Shown: positions 31,798 to 43,243 of the stretch, piece by piece
Layout: each line of letters starts with the position of its first letter
How positions within the stretch are numbered: the first letter of the stretch is position 1
Source: Aradus depressus
Lineage: Eukaryota; Arthropoda; Insecta; Hemiptera; Aradidae
DNA length: 64,000 bases
NCBI GenBank assembly: GCA_963662175.1
Contig: OY759221.1
Location: 16,582,027-16,646,026 of the forward strand
Reading direction: 5' to 3'
Position numbers and translations under genes: made by a program
The notes under the pieces: generated by a model
What the model was told of the DNA's origin: nothing
The model's input: only the letters and a program-made list of their open reading frames with translations
The model's database searches: none

Positions 31798-33055
31798 CAG
31801 GGCCGGCCTTAGGGTGGTGCGAGCAGTGCAGTCGCACAGGGCGCCACGGTGTTGGGGGCGCCATTTTCTGGGTAGCATAAAAAAAAAATTAAAAATTTTT
31901 TTTTTTTGTTTTCTATCTTCTGCAATTAGTATCATAAAGTGTAAAACTGTAACAATCATTTAAGTTAGTCAATATAGAGATTGAATAAATTTGATTTGAT
32001 TTTATCAATAAAATATTAAATTCAAACTTTGCTGTCTATGACCAGAGCCTACAACAGCACATAAACATTACTTATTATTAAGTGCAGCACAAACTTTTAT
32101 TATTATTTTTTTTATTTTTTTATTTTGCCGTAAGACTAATTGTAGTCCTATAAAGCCGGAGCGAGTATGTAGTAGTCTATTTATCTTGTTATTAAAATTC
32201 TATTTTTGATTTGGTAATAAATTTAAATAGTTTGTTAACGTTTTCTATGTTATTAATGTTAGCTATAGTTTGAAGAAATGTGTTTTCGCTGGATAGTAGG
32301 GTCTCATGTTGTCTCTGGTTGTGGTATTTTTTGCACTTAGTGAAAATGTGGACTACGTCCTCAGTCTCATCGCAGTGTTCACAGTTGGGGGATGGTTTTA
32401 TTTTGATGTAAATATTTGTTTGTTCTGGCATGTCCGGTCCTCAGTCGTGTCAAGTATATGATCTGTTTAGTCGTCAGTGTCTTACTGTGTGGGTGGAACC
32501 ATGGCTTTGTCGTTTCTGTCTCCACAGTACAACACAGCACAAACTTATTGGTGAAAAAAAACTGTAGACGTTTCTGTCATAATTGAAAAATTTATTGAAT
32601 TACGTTGTGTGTGATAGTAACATGAGAAGGAAGTTTTTCAAAACTAAAACTGATGAAGACGTACTTGAGATCCACGATGTCCAACACAAAACTGAATTCT
32701 TTGGCGTTGTTATCGATCGAAAACGAAATTGGAACTCAGCTGGATTTCTCCAAAACCATCCAGCAATTTGCAGAGGCCAAAGCACGCAAAGTTAATTTCA
32801 CTTGATGTAGCCTATATAATTTCACATTGTACCTCAATAAAAATGTATTTTTCTGAGAAATTTCAGTGAACAGTTTTAAATATTGAGAAATAGTGTGTAA
32901 ATTGACAATAAAAAATTGTTCTAAACTGAATGTAGAATGATCAATAAGTTTTGGCGACCCTCAAAAATAACCAGTGATAATTGAAAGAAAAATCTATGAA
33001 GGGGCGCATTTTTTCATACTCGCACCGGCCGCTATCTCACCTAAGGCCGGCCCTG
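31798..33055 (-). mobile_element. hAT-like DNA transposon with perfect 8-bp TSD
   Basis: The ends are CAGGGCCGGCCTTAGG and the inverted CCTAAGGCCGGCCCTG, flanked by CTTCTAAT at 31790-31797 and 33056-33063. The 8-bp duplication and CAGGG ends are hAT hallmarks. No intact transposase remains. A 5'-truncated LINE (32097-32534) is inserted inside. The 40 bp at 32042-32081 match the neighbouring hAT fragment in inverse orientation. Confidence 0.82.
32097..32534 (-). mobile_element. 5'-truncated LINE 3' end with 12-bp TSD
   Basis: Flanked by CAGCACAAACTT at 32085-32096 and 32535-32546. The minus strand encodes the C-terminus of a LINE ORF2: TRLRTGHART, then after a frameshift CEHCDETEDVVHIFTKC, the C-x2-C...H...C motif after the RT domain. 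It ends in a short A-rich tail at 32097-32130. Confidence 0.82.
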
Positions 33056-33127
33056 CTTCTAATAACCTGTTTATTGTATATCTATGTATCATTAATAGCC
33101 ACTATACTATATATAGGTACAATGTAT

Positions 33128-33230
33128 CTAATCTAATCTAATTATACTAACTATACCATACATATATCTATCTAATTATACTAACTATACCATACATATA
33201 TCTATCTAATTATACTAACTAAACCCAAAT
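33128..33230 (+). repeat. ~33-bp tandem repeat, three copies
   Basis: CTAATTATACTAACTATACC followed by ATACATATATCTAT repeats three times, just right of the hAT TSD. Confidence 0.75.
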
Positions 33231-33966
33231 TCCCCAATGACTATTACCTAACAGATTGGAGAGTGGCCCACCCCCAGCTCCTAACCTAAAGCTGCCTCAG
33301 AGGACTCTATCTTATCTGCGAGCACTTACCCGACACCAGTACCAGCAACTGCCAAGCTCGCATCTTCACTCGTCTGTCTACTCACTGACTAGTCATGTTT
33401 AGCTTGAGGTGGCCGGGGAAGGGGGCAGTAGCCGGAAATCGCTGACAGTTCGGCCCTGCCGGGGCTGTCCAACTAGCCTAATTATTACAAATAGTCTCTT
33501 ACATAACTAAACCCCTGTGTCTCTATCCTGTCACAGAGGAGGTAATTATGTCTATAAACATACTTTTATCAAAAAGGTTATTAAGGATATGCCAGGACTC
33601 CTTCTAGCGAGATGAGAGAACAGAAGACTAAAATTTCCAAACTGATTTCGCGCTCGATGCCCCATCTCGCTCAGAGCAGTGACTCTCATCACATCCAACA
33701 ACTGTGGTCCAGAGTTATCTTCACCAAATGACATTCTCCTGCTGCAGTACCATCAGTGGGTCCACGACAGCGATCGCCTTCTGGTACAAAAGATCATCTC
33801 TCACTAATGTAGATTGGTGCTCCAATAAACTTTTGTCTTTTGAACTGGCATAAATTAATTCATTTTTAGTTACGTATTTTTACATACCATCCGTCAATTT
33901 TTTTCATCTGAGTTCAGATGCGCCATACAACTCAAGCACCTTTTCTACCTAAAATATACTTAGGTT
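33231..33966. other. GC-balanced non-coding stretch
   Basis: CTGACAGTTCGGCCCTGCCG and TTGGTGCTCCAATAAACTTTTG (poly-A signal) suggest the end of a retroelement, possibly LTR-type, but no partner repeat was found. Confidence 0.3.
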
Positions 33967-34575
33967 CTTAAGTAAAGTGGTTTATTTTCTTAAAATTTCG
34001 GCAAAAATGTAAGCATTGTAATGGGCCGACAAATAAACTACTCTGAATGGTGTAACATATTTATTTTCTTAAACCACAGACAACTCCTGGACTTATAATA
34101 ATAATCTAAGGCTAGGAGAGAACGCCCTTCGCAATTAGGGCCAATCGGAACCCCAGGGAGATAGTCAAGGGCTGGGCAATTGTTCTCTATCAATGGGCAT
34201 AAGGCGTAGGTTAGAAACAATAGTAATAGCGCTTACCACCGCACATCACAAAAACAGCGACAAACTAACATATCACATTACACACCGCTAGCTCAAAACC
34301 AACTGCCTCCCGTCCCCTCTCAGCCTATCCTCCTCCCTTCTACGATGCATACATAAGCAGTATCACTGTAAAACTACATATTAAAAACTCAAAACTGCAT
34401 ATTAAAACTCACATAAAGGGTCCTTACACATAAAAGTCCTTACACATAAAAGTCCTTATACATAAAAGTCCTTAAAGCTAGATACTTCTGGGTCTTTACA
34501 GCATCTAGGGGTGGCCAACCAAAGTGCTTAGAATTTTGGCGAAATTGTACGAAAATTAAGACCACTTTACTTCAG
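33967..34575. mobile_element. MITE-like element with ~40-bp terminal inverted repeat
   Basis: The left end CTTAAGTAAAGTGGTTTATT and the right end, read inverted, CTGAAGTAAAGTGGTCTTAA stay alignable for about 40 bp (to CGGCAAAA/CGCCAAAA). It holds a short TCCTTACACATAAAAG repeat (34428-34475). No TSD is assigned. Confidence 0.5.
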
Positions 34576-35282
34576 GAGCTATATATTTATGACGTAATCA
34601 AAAATGTTTTCAAATAAAAGTTGTAGAAAAAACTATAAGGCACAATTTATATAAAATATAATTTTTCGAAGTTCATCCCGTTTATGAGATACATGCGGAA
34701 ACTGTCATAAAATGTCGTTTTCAAACCAATTTATTCAGGCATTCCCATGATTTACGAAAAAACTGATAGTTCTGAAAACTGAATGTTCCTTATTACATAT
34801 TTTATAAAAAAAATAATAATAAATAAATTATTGCTTTAGTAGCATTTAGAGTATTGACTTTCAGTTCTTACATGTATTTCCAATTTTTCATACAAAATAT
34901 GATGAGGTCAGAATAATTTTGAAGAGAAGATCACTAGGAAGATAAGTTGATTGAACCCATTCAAGATGCTTCCCATAATCTTATATTGAGGGGGGAAATC
35001 TTATCAGAGTAAAGTACATTAACTAGGCCACTTCAGGTCATGAGAAACTCATGGAAATGTATTCTATGAGGAAAGAAATATTAGAGATATAAAAATATTC
35101 ATTCTCGATAAAATGAGCGAGCCTCTTCCAACAAGCCAGTTGTTCTATTTGCTAAAGACATTTTCGCACATGGGAAGTCTCAAGACGCTTCAATTCTCTT
35201 TATTTTAAATCTGTTATCTGTTACCCTGACACCATTCCTGCTGATTCTTATGTAAAATGACCTCCTGCCTCCTGAATCCGAA

Positions 35283-35457
35283 TATGACCCCCCCCCCCCC
35301 CCCCCTCTCACCTATTTTTATCACTTTTCGATAATTTGGAGGGATGAAAAGGATTATTTTAGCCTTAACATCTCTTCTAAAGGGCTAGAGAGGTGAAAAG
35401 TGAAGATGAACATTTGTACAAAAGAGGTTGTTTTTTTTTTTTTGGGGGGGGGGGGGG
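35283..35457. repeat. C run and G run flanking a short segment
   Basis: About 20 C's from 35287 and about 14 G's at 35444-35457. Around them CTGAATCCGAATATGA (35273) is the inverse of CATATTCGGATTCAG (35560-35575), and GACCTCCTG...TGATTCTTATGTAAAATG recurs inverted at 35580, so 35220-35610 is probably a TIR element with homopolymers near its ends. Confidence 0.5.
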
Positions 35458-35639
35458 ATTTGCCCCCTTAAATTGAAAAAAAATCATTGAAATAGATCGA
35501 TTTTTCAGGGTTTTTTTCTGTAATTTTTTGACTTATTTTCTACATATTCCAGCCTCCAGCATATTCGGATTCAGGAGGTCATTTTACATAAGAATCAGCT
35601 GGAATGGTGTCAGGGCTCGAAAACAATTTTTTTTTTGCT

Positions 35640-36010
35640 GACCAGTATAATCAATAGCTGACTTAGATGGGAACTCCTAAATCCTCATTCTAAATTTTGT
35701 GTCGATAAATTCAATACATCGGCAGTCATTGAGGTTTTTAAGTTGATCCCCCTCTGTTCCACTCATCCCTTCGGTCGATTCTGCTGAAAATTTATGAGTG
35801 TTGTTCTTATACGGTTTTGAATTTACATATTAAATTTTGTGTCGATACACTCATTACATCGGCAGTTATTAGGTTTTTTGTGTTGAACCACCTTTGGATT
35901 TGGAATCTAGAGGTCGGTAAACATGAAATTTCGTTGAAAAATCCATATAGAATTTTTGACCAATTGCATAACTTCCCCTATACTTCGTATAGCTGGGAAA
36001 GTAATAAGGA
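35640..36010 (-). repeat. Family A, minus copy with intact head hairpin
   Basis: The head at 35972-36003 reads, inverted, ACTTTCCCAGCTATACGAAG then TATAGGGGAAGT: an almost perfect hairpin. Confidence 0.75.
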
Positions 36011-36605
36011 AATATCTCAAATCGATAGATCGATAGTTTCCTTTCACGTCGCTTGCCATTTCAAACTAAACAGCATGAAATTGACAATTTTTTTTTTTTT
36101 CAAGAAACTTTCTTCAATTATTTACTGAAAAGAAATTAATGTTTTTTTTTTTTTTCTCCGATACAGTAACTTGTTTTTAACTCTGTTTAATATTTCATTA
36201 GCTCGTCAACTTTTTCAATAACCTCAACTTTCAAAAAAGAAAAACTTCAATAATGGACTCCTTATTGGAAAATAAAAACCTTTAAAAAAAAAATAAATAA
36301 TAAGAAGAAAAAAAAATGCAGCTCCAAGACTGTTATTACGTCAACTTTATTCAATAATTTCATCGGAGGCAGTGTTTTTCATTACAGAAAACACATTTAT
36401 TGCTTATTAAGAAAAATTATGGAAACTCGTAGGAAAAACACCAGACCGGAAATAACATTTTTTTTTACCAAATCCTTTTTATTTTAAAATAAGTGGTGAA
36501 TTAGCGTTTATGCTACCACATGTTACTGATACATTAAAATAACAGTTATAAATAACAGTTACAACTGTTCATCTGCTACATTAAAATATACCCATCAGTT
36601 CAAAT

Positions 36606-37146
36606 GTATTTATTTATTTTTATTTTTTAATTTACAAATAGCTATTTACAACTGTATACAAATAAATACAACAAGCAAATGTGATAATAAAGAGGTAATG
36701 GCAATGTCAAAATGTCATGAGGGGAGAAATCACCAAGTGGTGACACTCTCTAGTCACTGTTTTTCTCTCGTTTATAGCTAGTCACTGTCACTGCTTCTGC
36801 TCAGGAGGTCTCTAGGCCACAGACGCTTAAGCCGTCGTTGGGGAAGTATGGCAGAATGGAGGGTATGGACTAGAGGATTACTGTAGGACTAAGAACGGAA
36901 AATAATTTTTTAAATTTGGATTTAGCGACTTCAGTGATGAAAGGTACGTTAAGGTCAGTGTGAAGGGTTTTGTTGGAGACGTAGTAAGGAACATTGGCTA
37001 TTGTACGAAGGATTTTGGATTGAAGGGATTGGATGCGATAGAGATTGGAAGCCTTGGCAGAACCCCAGAGTTCAAGTCCGTAAGTCCACATAGGTCTGAG
37101 TATTGCGTTGTATATAAGTCGTTTTGTTGTCAAAGTCATATCGGTC
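36606..37146 (-). pseudogene. Jockey-like LINE 3' end with RT C-terminus
   Basis: The minus-strand frame MTLTTKRLIYNAILRPMWTY, GLELWGSAKASNLYRIQSLQ, then YVSNKTLHTDLNVPFITEVA parallels the C-terminus of ORF2 at 19950-20180. After a shift it reads RRLKRLWPRDLLS and ends in an A-rich tail at 36607-36640. Its 5' truncation abuts a SINE-B copy in the same orientation. Confidence 0.8.
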
Positions 37147-37441
37147 ATATCGCCTTCTACCGCTCTTTCGTCACTCTGGTGGACATGAGCCCGACTCTAC
37201 TGGGGGAGTCCTAAATTTTGCCTACCCTTAATTTTTATTCACCTAGGGTAGGGAGGTCTTTAACGAGCCCCTGAGATCGAACAGGCACGAGACCATCGCC
37301 TAACGTCCCATCCGAAGGACGGCGTGCTTAAGTTTATTTTACCTCCCAGATAAAATAAACTAAGGGCCTCGGTCGGGTTACGAACCCACGTTCTTGAGCT
37401 CAGAAATCAAGCACGCATACCACTGAGCTACCGGCGCCCTC
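37147..37441 (-). mobile_element. SINE-B abutting a LINE fragment
   Basis: Minus strand, both boxes present. The tail ends at GGTCATATCGCC, directly against the 5'-truncated LINE at 37146. Confidence 0.88.
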
Positions 37442-37800
37442 TTTAAAATAGATATTTGTACATACAATTAAAATTAACAATAGTATACTTTTCACAGCTA
37501 CATTCTTCTCCCATTTATTTTTCTGATTTTAACAACCTAGCCAATATATAGGTTTCGGCAAGAATTAAAATCATCAATATCTCAAATTCATTTCCTGTTC
37601 TTTATTTTAAAACATTTTTTATGTTGTTCATTATAATCTTTTTGCAGAAATATATTTTACGAATATATATTTGATCTAGACTAATAGAAAATAGTTTATT
37701 TGCTAGGTGGTAAAAACCAAAAAAATAAATGGGAGAATAATACAGCTGTGAAAAGTAAATTATTAATTAATTCAGTATCTCCTTACACAACCAAAAAGAC

Positions 37801-37985
37801 GGGAACCACGGTGGCCGTGCGGGCTAGAGCGTAGGGCTTTGGTCGCATGGTCTCACCATGGTTTGAGGGTTCGAATCCCGTCCGGGAGTGAGTTTTATTT
37901 CGTATATAAAACTCCCTCCCGGGGCCATGGATGTCGTAACTAATTGATAACACAAGTGAACATGGCTAATATGGATCATAATTCA
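37801..37985 (+). mobile_element. SINE-C
   Basis: GGTGGCCGTGCGGGCTAGAG head, B box GGTTCGAATCCC, CGGGGCCATGGATGTCG. No clear TSD. Confidence 0.87.
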
Positions 37986-38023
37986 AATTAAATTACAATT
38001 TTTATTGAATATCTTGTGTGCTA

Positions 38024-38353
38024 GAGGGCGCCGGTAGCTCTGTGGTATGCGTGCTTGGCTTCTGAGATCAAGCACGTGGGTTCGAAACCCGACCGAGGCC
38101 CTTAGTTTATTTTATCTGGGAGGTAAAATAAACTTAAGCACGCCGTCCTTCGAATGGGACGTTAAGCGATGGTCCCGAGCCTGTACGATGTCAGGTACTC
38201 GTTAAAGACCCCTGCCCTAGGTGAATAAAAATTTAGGGTAGGCAAAATTTAGGACTCCCACAGTAAAGTCGGGCTCTTGCCCACCAGATTGACGAAAGAG
38301 CGCTCTGGTAGTAGGTTAAAGCCCGTGCATGAGTCATAATACCTAACCTAATC
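38024..38353 (+). mobile_element. SINE-B, full length, 12-bp TSD
   Basis: Flanked by TCTTGTGTGCTA (38012-38023, 38354-38365). Both boxes and the CCTAACCTAA tail are present. Confidence 0.93.
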
Positions 38354-38365
38354 TCTTGTGTGCTA

Positions 38366-40205
38366 TGAAAATTTAAATGGCAATCAAATGTTGATGATGT
38401 GAAGAAACATCTAGTTATTATTAGTCACATTTACTAATTCGTTTAGTTTTCGGAAGCGGACCTGAAAGCAAAACGTTAATAACTGTAGAAATTAGGACGA
38501 TACCTATCAATTATTATTCAAATCGGTGGAAGAAAAGTAGAGGATCATGAGGGAAGTACATTTTTGGTGATTCAACTACAAATTTTTAATGATTTCCTTT
38601 CAGCACAAAAGAGATCCATTTAACAAACCCTCGTTATTTAATAACGATTTTTATCATTTTTACTTGCAATGGAGAAATTATATTAAACATTTTTAACATT
38701 ATTTCTTTGAGTTCTCTTTCCTTTCTCTCTGTGTGCCGTGAAAATACATTTTCTAATCAAAATAAGAACAAAGAAGGGAAATAAGAATAGAAAATAGAAG
38801 GAAAAGACATTTCCTTTTGTAAGAGAAAAGCATTTGCTTAAAAATAACATGATTACACAAGAAAAAATTCCATTTCAAGGGCATGTGCCTTCACTCTCTT
38901 CTCTTTGATAACTTATAAAGTACTTTAATTTCCCTAATGCCTTTTGTATTTAATACTACAGTTTTTTTAAACGACGAAAATATACTACATTCAAATATCC
39001 TACTAGAGTATTACATTGAAAATGTATCTGTAAATATTTTACTTTCCGCTCAACAGAATGGGAAGGCAAAGCCTTTAACTTTAAACTTTTTTTTTTTCTT
39101 TCTGAATTATTTATATTTTTCTTCTCTTAAGGAGTGTAGAACTGAATGAGACTTGCTCAAAATTTTTCTGGAAACTTTGAACAATCCTCTTTTGACCATC
39201 GTTTTACAGTTCATTTATTATTAAGTATATGAAAGTATTATTAAATAATCTTTATAAATCTTTGGTAAAGAAATCATCAATATTGTTGTTTTGGATCAAA
39301 AGGTGTAATGTTTTTTTTTTAGCTAGTTAAGTCATTGTGACTTGTCTGGGTTTAACTGCAAGGTCATATCGCCTACTAACAGCTCTCGGGTGGACATGAG
39401 CCCGACTCTACAGTGGGAGTCCTAAATTGGGTCTATCCAAGTTAATTCACTTAGGGTAGGCATGTTTAACGAGTACCTGACATCGTACAGGCTCTGGACC
39501 ATCGCTTCACGTGCAATACTAAAGAATATTTACTACACCAGTCACCCTGTATAATATAGTTTTTTTTAGTTATAAATATAAAGTTTGCTAGGATAAAAAC
39601 CTAAGGTTTTTGCGTTTTGTTTTTCTAGCAAACATGTACACGCTCTACAAATCTAGATGTAAATATTATCATCTTGTAGTAAGGTTTGTAAAGCTCGTAC
39701 CGTTTACATGGGATTTACTAGTGAATTTCCTAAATTGCTCATTTCTAAAGATACCATCAATGAATTACGCAACACAATTTTTCAAGTTCCACCGTTTTCT
39801 GTACCAAGTAGATTGTGTAGAATATTCACTTAACACATCTACGTCGACATATTTAAGCTCCGTCTACTTGCGCAGGTTTTGGTACCCTGCAAGGAATCTG
39901 GAATAGTTAATCCAAAGGAGTATATTTATATTTCCTTTAAGGAACAGGAACCGAAGCAGGGAAATCCCCCTTAGTTGCCTGACTGTGACAAATACTTCCC
40001 TATCAGGTTGGGGGAGAATCAATAGCGAGTACTGAGCCGTCGTAACCTGAGTCCACCTCTCTGTTATTAACTGTCAGAGTGACATTCAACCGGAAAAATC
40101 ACAAATATAATGAAAGGAAAAGGGAGAGATATAAGAATGTTTATTTTCACAGTCAATACTTGATGGGAAGGGTTTCGTACAACTTCCGCATTGCTCAATA
40201 GTTAT
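38366..40205. other. No gene recognised
   Basis: A 98-codon frame at 39610-39906 is Tyr/Phe-rich and unassigned. 39930-40080 is GC-balanced unique sequence. A family A scrap lies near 38460-38600. Confidence 0.3.
39346..39512 (-). mobile_element. SINE-B fragment
   Basis: Minus-strand 3' half (GGTCATATCGCCTACTA, GGACATGAGCCCGACTC). Confidence 0.75.
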
Positions 40206-40975
40206 TGTGACCCATGCCCGGGCTTTACCTACGAGATCATATCCCCTAATACCAGAGCGCTCTTTCGTCTCTCTGGTGACCTGAGCTCGACTCTATATTG
40301 GGTCCTAAATCCTGCCAATTAACTTTTAGTCACTTATTATTCTTTAAATAGTACCTGACATCGCACAGGCTGGGACTAGTGACCGACCGAAGATTCGGTT
40401 TCGGCCAAAAAATCTAGTTTCGGTTTCGGTCAAAAATCAGCCAAAACTCAGTTTTCGTGACTTGTCGTGCGTCGTTTGACTAACTTCGGATGAGTTCGTG
40501 GCTTGTGAGTCGTGTTTGGTTGCCCGTGATTGTGTTGAGTTTGTGTCTTAAGAATATTGTGAACACAATTAAAATCGTTAGGTACTTACTTAATTAAGGA
40601 GTCTGTACTTTATATCTAATCTAAGTGTTGATTTTTGACAAAGTTTACTTACAAGGGTAGGTCTTTAATTTAATATGTTTATTATTTTTGTTCAGGTTAA
40701 ATTGTTAATGTAACATAAATAAATAACTATTTTTGTTACATACTTCAATTATTGTTTTTTATTTAATTTAACACGAGTTAACTGTCTGTAGGTAGGTGTA
40801 TGTGTAAAAAATACACTAAATTTCAGTATACAATGGCAATTTTAACATGTCTAAATAAGTTTCGGTTTAGGCCGAAACTGAGACCGAGGCCGAAGATTCG
40901 GTTTCGACTGAAAATCCTGTTTCGGTCGGTCACTACTTGGGACCATCTCTTAACGTCCCTTCCTCACCTCCCAGA
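40206..40975 (-). mobile_element. SINE-B split by a hAT MITE
   Basis: Minus-strand SINE pieces 40206-40376 and 40936-40975 are continuous once the 559-bp hAT insertion is removed. The head is missing. Confidence 0.82.
40377..40935. mobile_element. Non-autonomous hAT-like MITE inside SINE-B
   Basis: 559 bp with a 15-bp perfect TIR (TAGTGACCGACCGAA) and a slightly decayed 8-bp TSD (GCTGGGAC / CTTGGGAC; SINE consensus CTCGGGAC). The subterminal regions are rich in TTCGGTTTCGG repeats. No coding capacity is seen. Confidence 0.82.
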
Positions 40976-41159
40976 ATAGCTCAATATGTGTAATGCGAAA
41001 AGTTCGAGTTTACGACCATTCCTAAAATATCGCATGCGTCGTAGAATAAAGGTACAACTCAAAAATAGAATTTGTTGGGAAATTAACATTAAAGTTTTTG
41101 TTCTACACTTTTGACCTCCTCATTTAAACTCCACCACGAGTTTGTCCGCACAAAATGTG

Positions 41160-41345
41160 CAAAAACAAGAAGCAGAAGAGTTGACCATAATTTATAAGAA
41201 TAAATGATAAAATAATAAGTAATACAATATATTTAAAACAAATAATACGAAGCAAGAAGAATATAATTAAATACCTACATACATAATATGTATATACATA
41301 TACATAATGTAATATATGTAAGTATGTACATCTAATAAATAAATG
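41160..41345 (-). mobile_element. LINE 3' UTR fragment
   Basis: TAATAAGTAATACAATATAT and neighbours match the minus-strand 3' UTR at 12760-12830. AT-rich, no coding. Confidence 0.5.
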
Positions 41346-41463
41346 TTTAAATTGAAATGTAGTTATAGTTAGTAATTTTCTCACATTATTTCTCATTTTT
41401 TTCGTGATCTAAAAACAAGTCACAAATAAAAGATAGGAGTACCTATGCCTTATTTATTATATA

Positions 41464-41578
41464 TCAGCTCAGAGCGTGCTAGACTACTGTGCTCAAGATA
41501 GCGGGTTCGAAACCTGGCCGAGGTCCTTAGGCTTTCATCTGGGAGGTAAAAACCTTGAGCACTCCTTCCTTCGGTCAG
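41464..41578 (+). mobile_element. SINE-B variant, 3'-truncated
   Basis: Degenerate A box, then B box GGGTTCGAAACC and the AAAACCTTGAGCACTCC variant body. Confidence 0.7.
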
Positions 41579-41930
41579 GATTTTTTATTTAGAAAAATAA
41601 AATAAAATAATAATAGTATGGTTTAACGGAAATAAATATTATTATTATAACAAGGTATTGTCTATAATAACTAGCCTGAGGATATTAGCAATAAAATATA
41701 CATGCATACATTAATAAATATGAGGTCTATTGTATATAGAGGGGGTATTAGTATCAGATGGATCAGTGAATGGCTTCCTGCTTCGGATCAGATTCTGTCC
41801 TAACTACAGGATATTGGCAGGGTCCCTCTCCACTCGATGATAGACCGTCCATCTCTCGCTATTCGCCATATCTGCCATTGTCACACTGGATCTGTGTCCT
41901 TATAAATAAAACTGTATAGCTGTTTTTGTT

Positions 41931-42075
41931 GGGAGGTAAAATAAACTCAAGCACGCCGTCCTTCGGATGGAACGTTAAGCAATGATCCCGAGTCTCTGCA
42001 ATGTCAGATACTCGTTAAAGACCCTAACTTTAGATGACTAAACCTGGGTAGGCAGAATTTAGGACTCCCACAGCT
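41931..42075 (+). mobile_element. SINE-B body fragment
   Basis: AAACTCAAGCACGCCGTCC through GGTAGGCAGAATTTAGGACT; both ends are missing. Confidence 0.75.
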
Positions 42076-42331
42076 AACAGGGAAATGCTAAGAGTATTTG
42101 ATGCTTAGGTCCCTAGGTGTACACACCCAGCCCTCTCAATATATCTAGGGATCTATAAGTAGGTTTAAGCTATACTTATGTTATGAATGACATTAATATA
42201 TAATAATGTAAATAAATAAATGCATTGTACTGTTCCAAATATTTTTACGAAAAGGGGACGGCTTATATAAAGTAAATAACCAGAAATTGTCTTTCTATGG
42301 TTCACTTTCAACCAGAACCAGTTTTTGAACT

Positions 42332-42577
42332 GTGTCATCTTTAGTAGTACATCTCATATTAGTAAGTTATTCAAGGTTGGATGAATCATCGCACTTATTG
42401 GAAATATACCACAGAAGATGCCATAGTGAATGCTTGGCAAACAAAGTAAAGAAAAAATTACAATTCGACGAATATTTGTACAACTCGCATACGAAAAAGT
42501 TACGTATATTTGACGACAAAAATCTTCTAGCAAAACATGATAAATATTACATTAAAAAGGGTTTTGAAAGCAAATAA
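42332..42577 (+). CDS. Unrecognised small coding-like frame
   Basis: An 81-codon frame whose second half (RRCHSECLANKVKKKLQFDE, YLYNSHTKKLRIFDDKNLLA) is charged and well mixed, with a stop followed at once by AATAAATAAA. The ATG may be false: CTTTAG and ATTAG upstream could be splice acceptors, making this a terminal exon. The family is not recognised. Confidence 0.3.
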   Translation: MSSLVVHLILVSYSRLDESSHLLEIYHRRCHSECLANKVKKKLQFDEYLYNSHTKKLRIFDDKNLLAKHDKYYIKKGFESK

Positions 42578-42828
42578 ATAAATTCTACCGTGCTCAAAGA
42601 TATTTTATTTAGTGGTGCCCTATATACATAGGTATGTGATAAATAAATAAATAAGGTAGCTTACATTATAAATAATTAATGAGATACAGTCTTTGAAATA
42701 TAATGAATAATACAGATTACTTACAATCAGTGAAAGTATTGATTCAACTTTTATTGAGAAACACAACCTGTTGAACTGCATGTTGAGGTATGGACTGCTG
42801 TTAAGTGAAATGTGGAAGAAGTGAGCCA

Positions 42829-43201
42829 GGAAGAGACCTGAAGAAGACATTCAAGAGCACTCAGGAGGATGAAGAAGCAAGAGCAAGGATCGTTGGAGAG
42901 GCCTGGGTACAGCAAGGATCGTGGCGCAGAAAACGTTAAGTGTAATATGAAAAGAACGATTCATAATGTTATGAATAATTTATAATTTAAGGTTGTAATA
43001 GGTTGTTAAATGAAATCTGGGTCCTGGCTAAGAAGGAAGAAATTCTACCTTATTCGGGAGGGAAGGTTTTGAGGAGGATTTATGGACCTATTCTTGAAGG
43101 GGAAGGACAGAGGATGAGACTTAGGGATCAGGGCTTGAGCCCAGACGGCAGGGTGGAATGGTGGAGGGGGGAGGAGCGAAGCATCAGGGAAAGTAAGTAA
43201 G
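42829..43201 (+). pseudogene. Short LINE 3' fragment downstream of the cuticle-like gene
   Basis: The frame at 43003 reads NEIWVLAKKEEILPY and KVLRRIYGPILEG, matching the ETWVLT...KVLRKIYGP block of 1840-2602. It ends AGGGAAAGTAAGTAAG, the same tail. An upstream piece (42880-42935) resembles the extreme C-terminus. Confidence 0.6.
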
Positions 43202-43243
43202 TTGGATCTATGTGAATATTACTTAAGGTGAAAAGAATACAGA

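Larger units (their letters stand above)
34576..36605. other. No gene seen
   Basis: AT-rich, with the C/G-run element and family A as the only identified parts. Confidence 0.35.

Noticed and set aside
35972..36003. Resemblance to a loxP arm (ACTTCGTATA)
   Set aside because: It is a short match within the family A head hairpin, present in diverged forms across the window; no recombinase or full site.
42620..42850. 76-codon minus-strand ORF
   Set aside because: Hydrophobic low-complexity peptide in AT-rich sequence, with no splice or repeat support.
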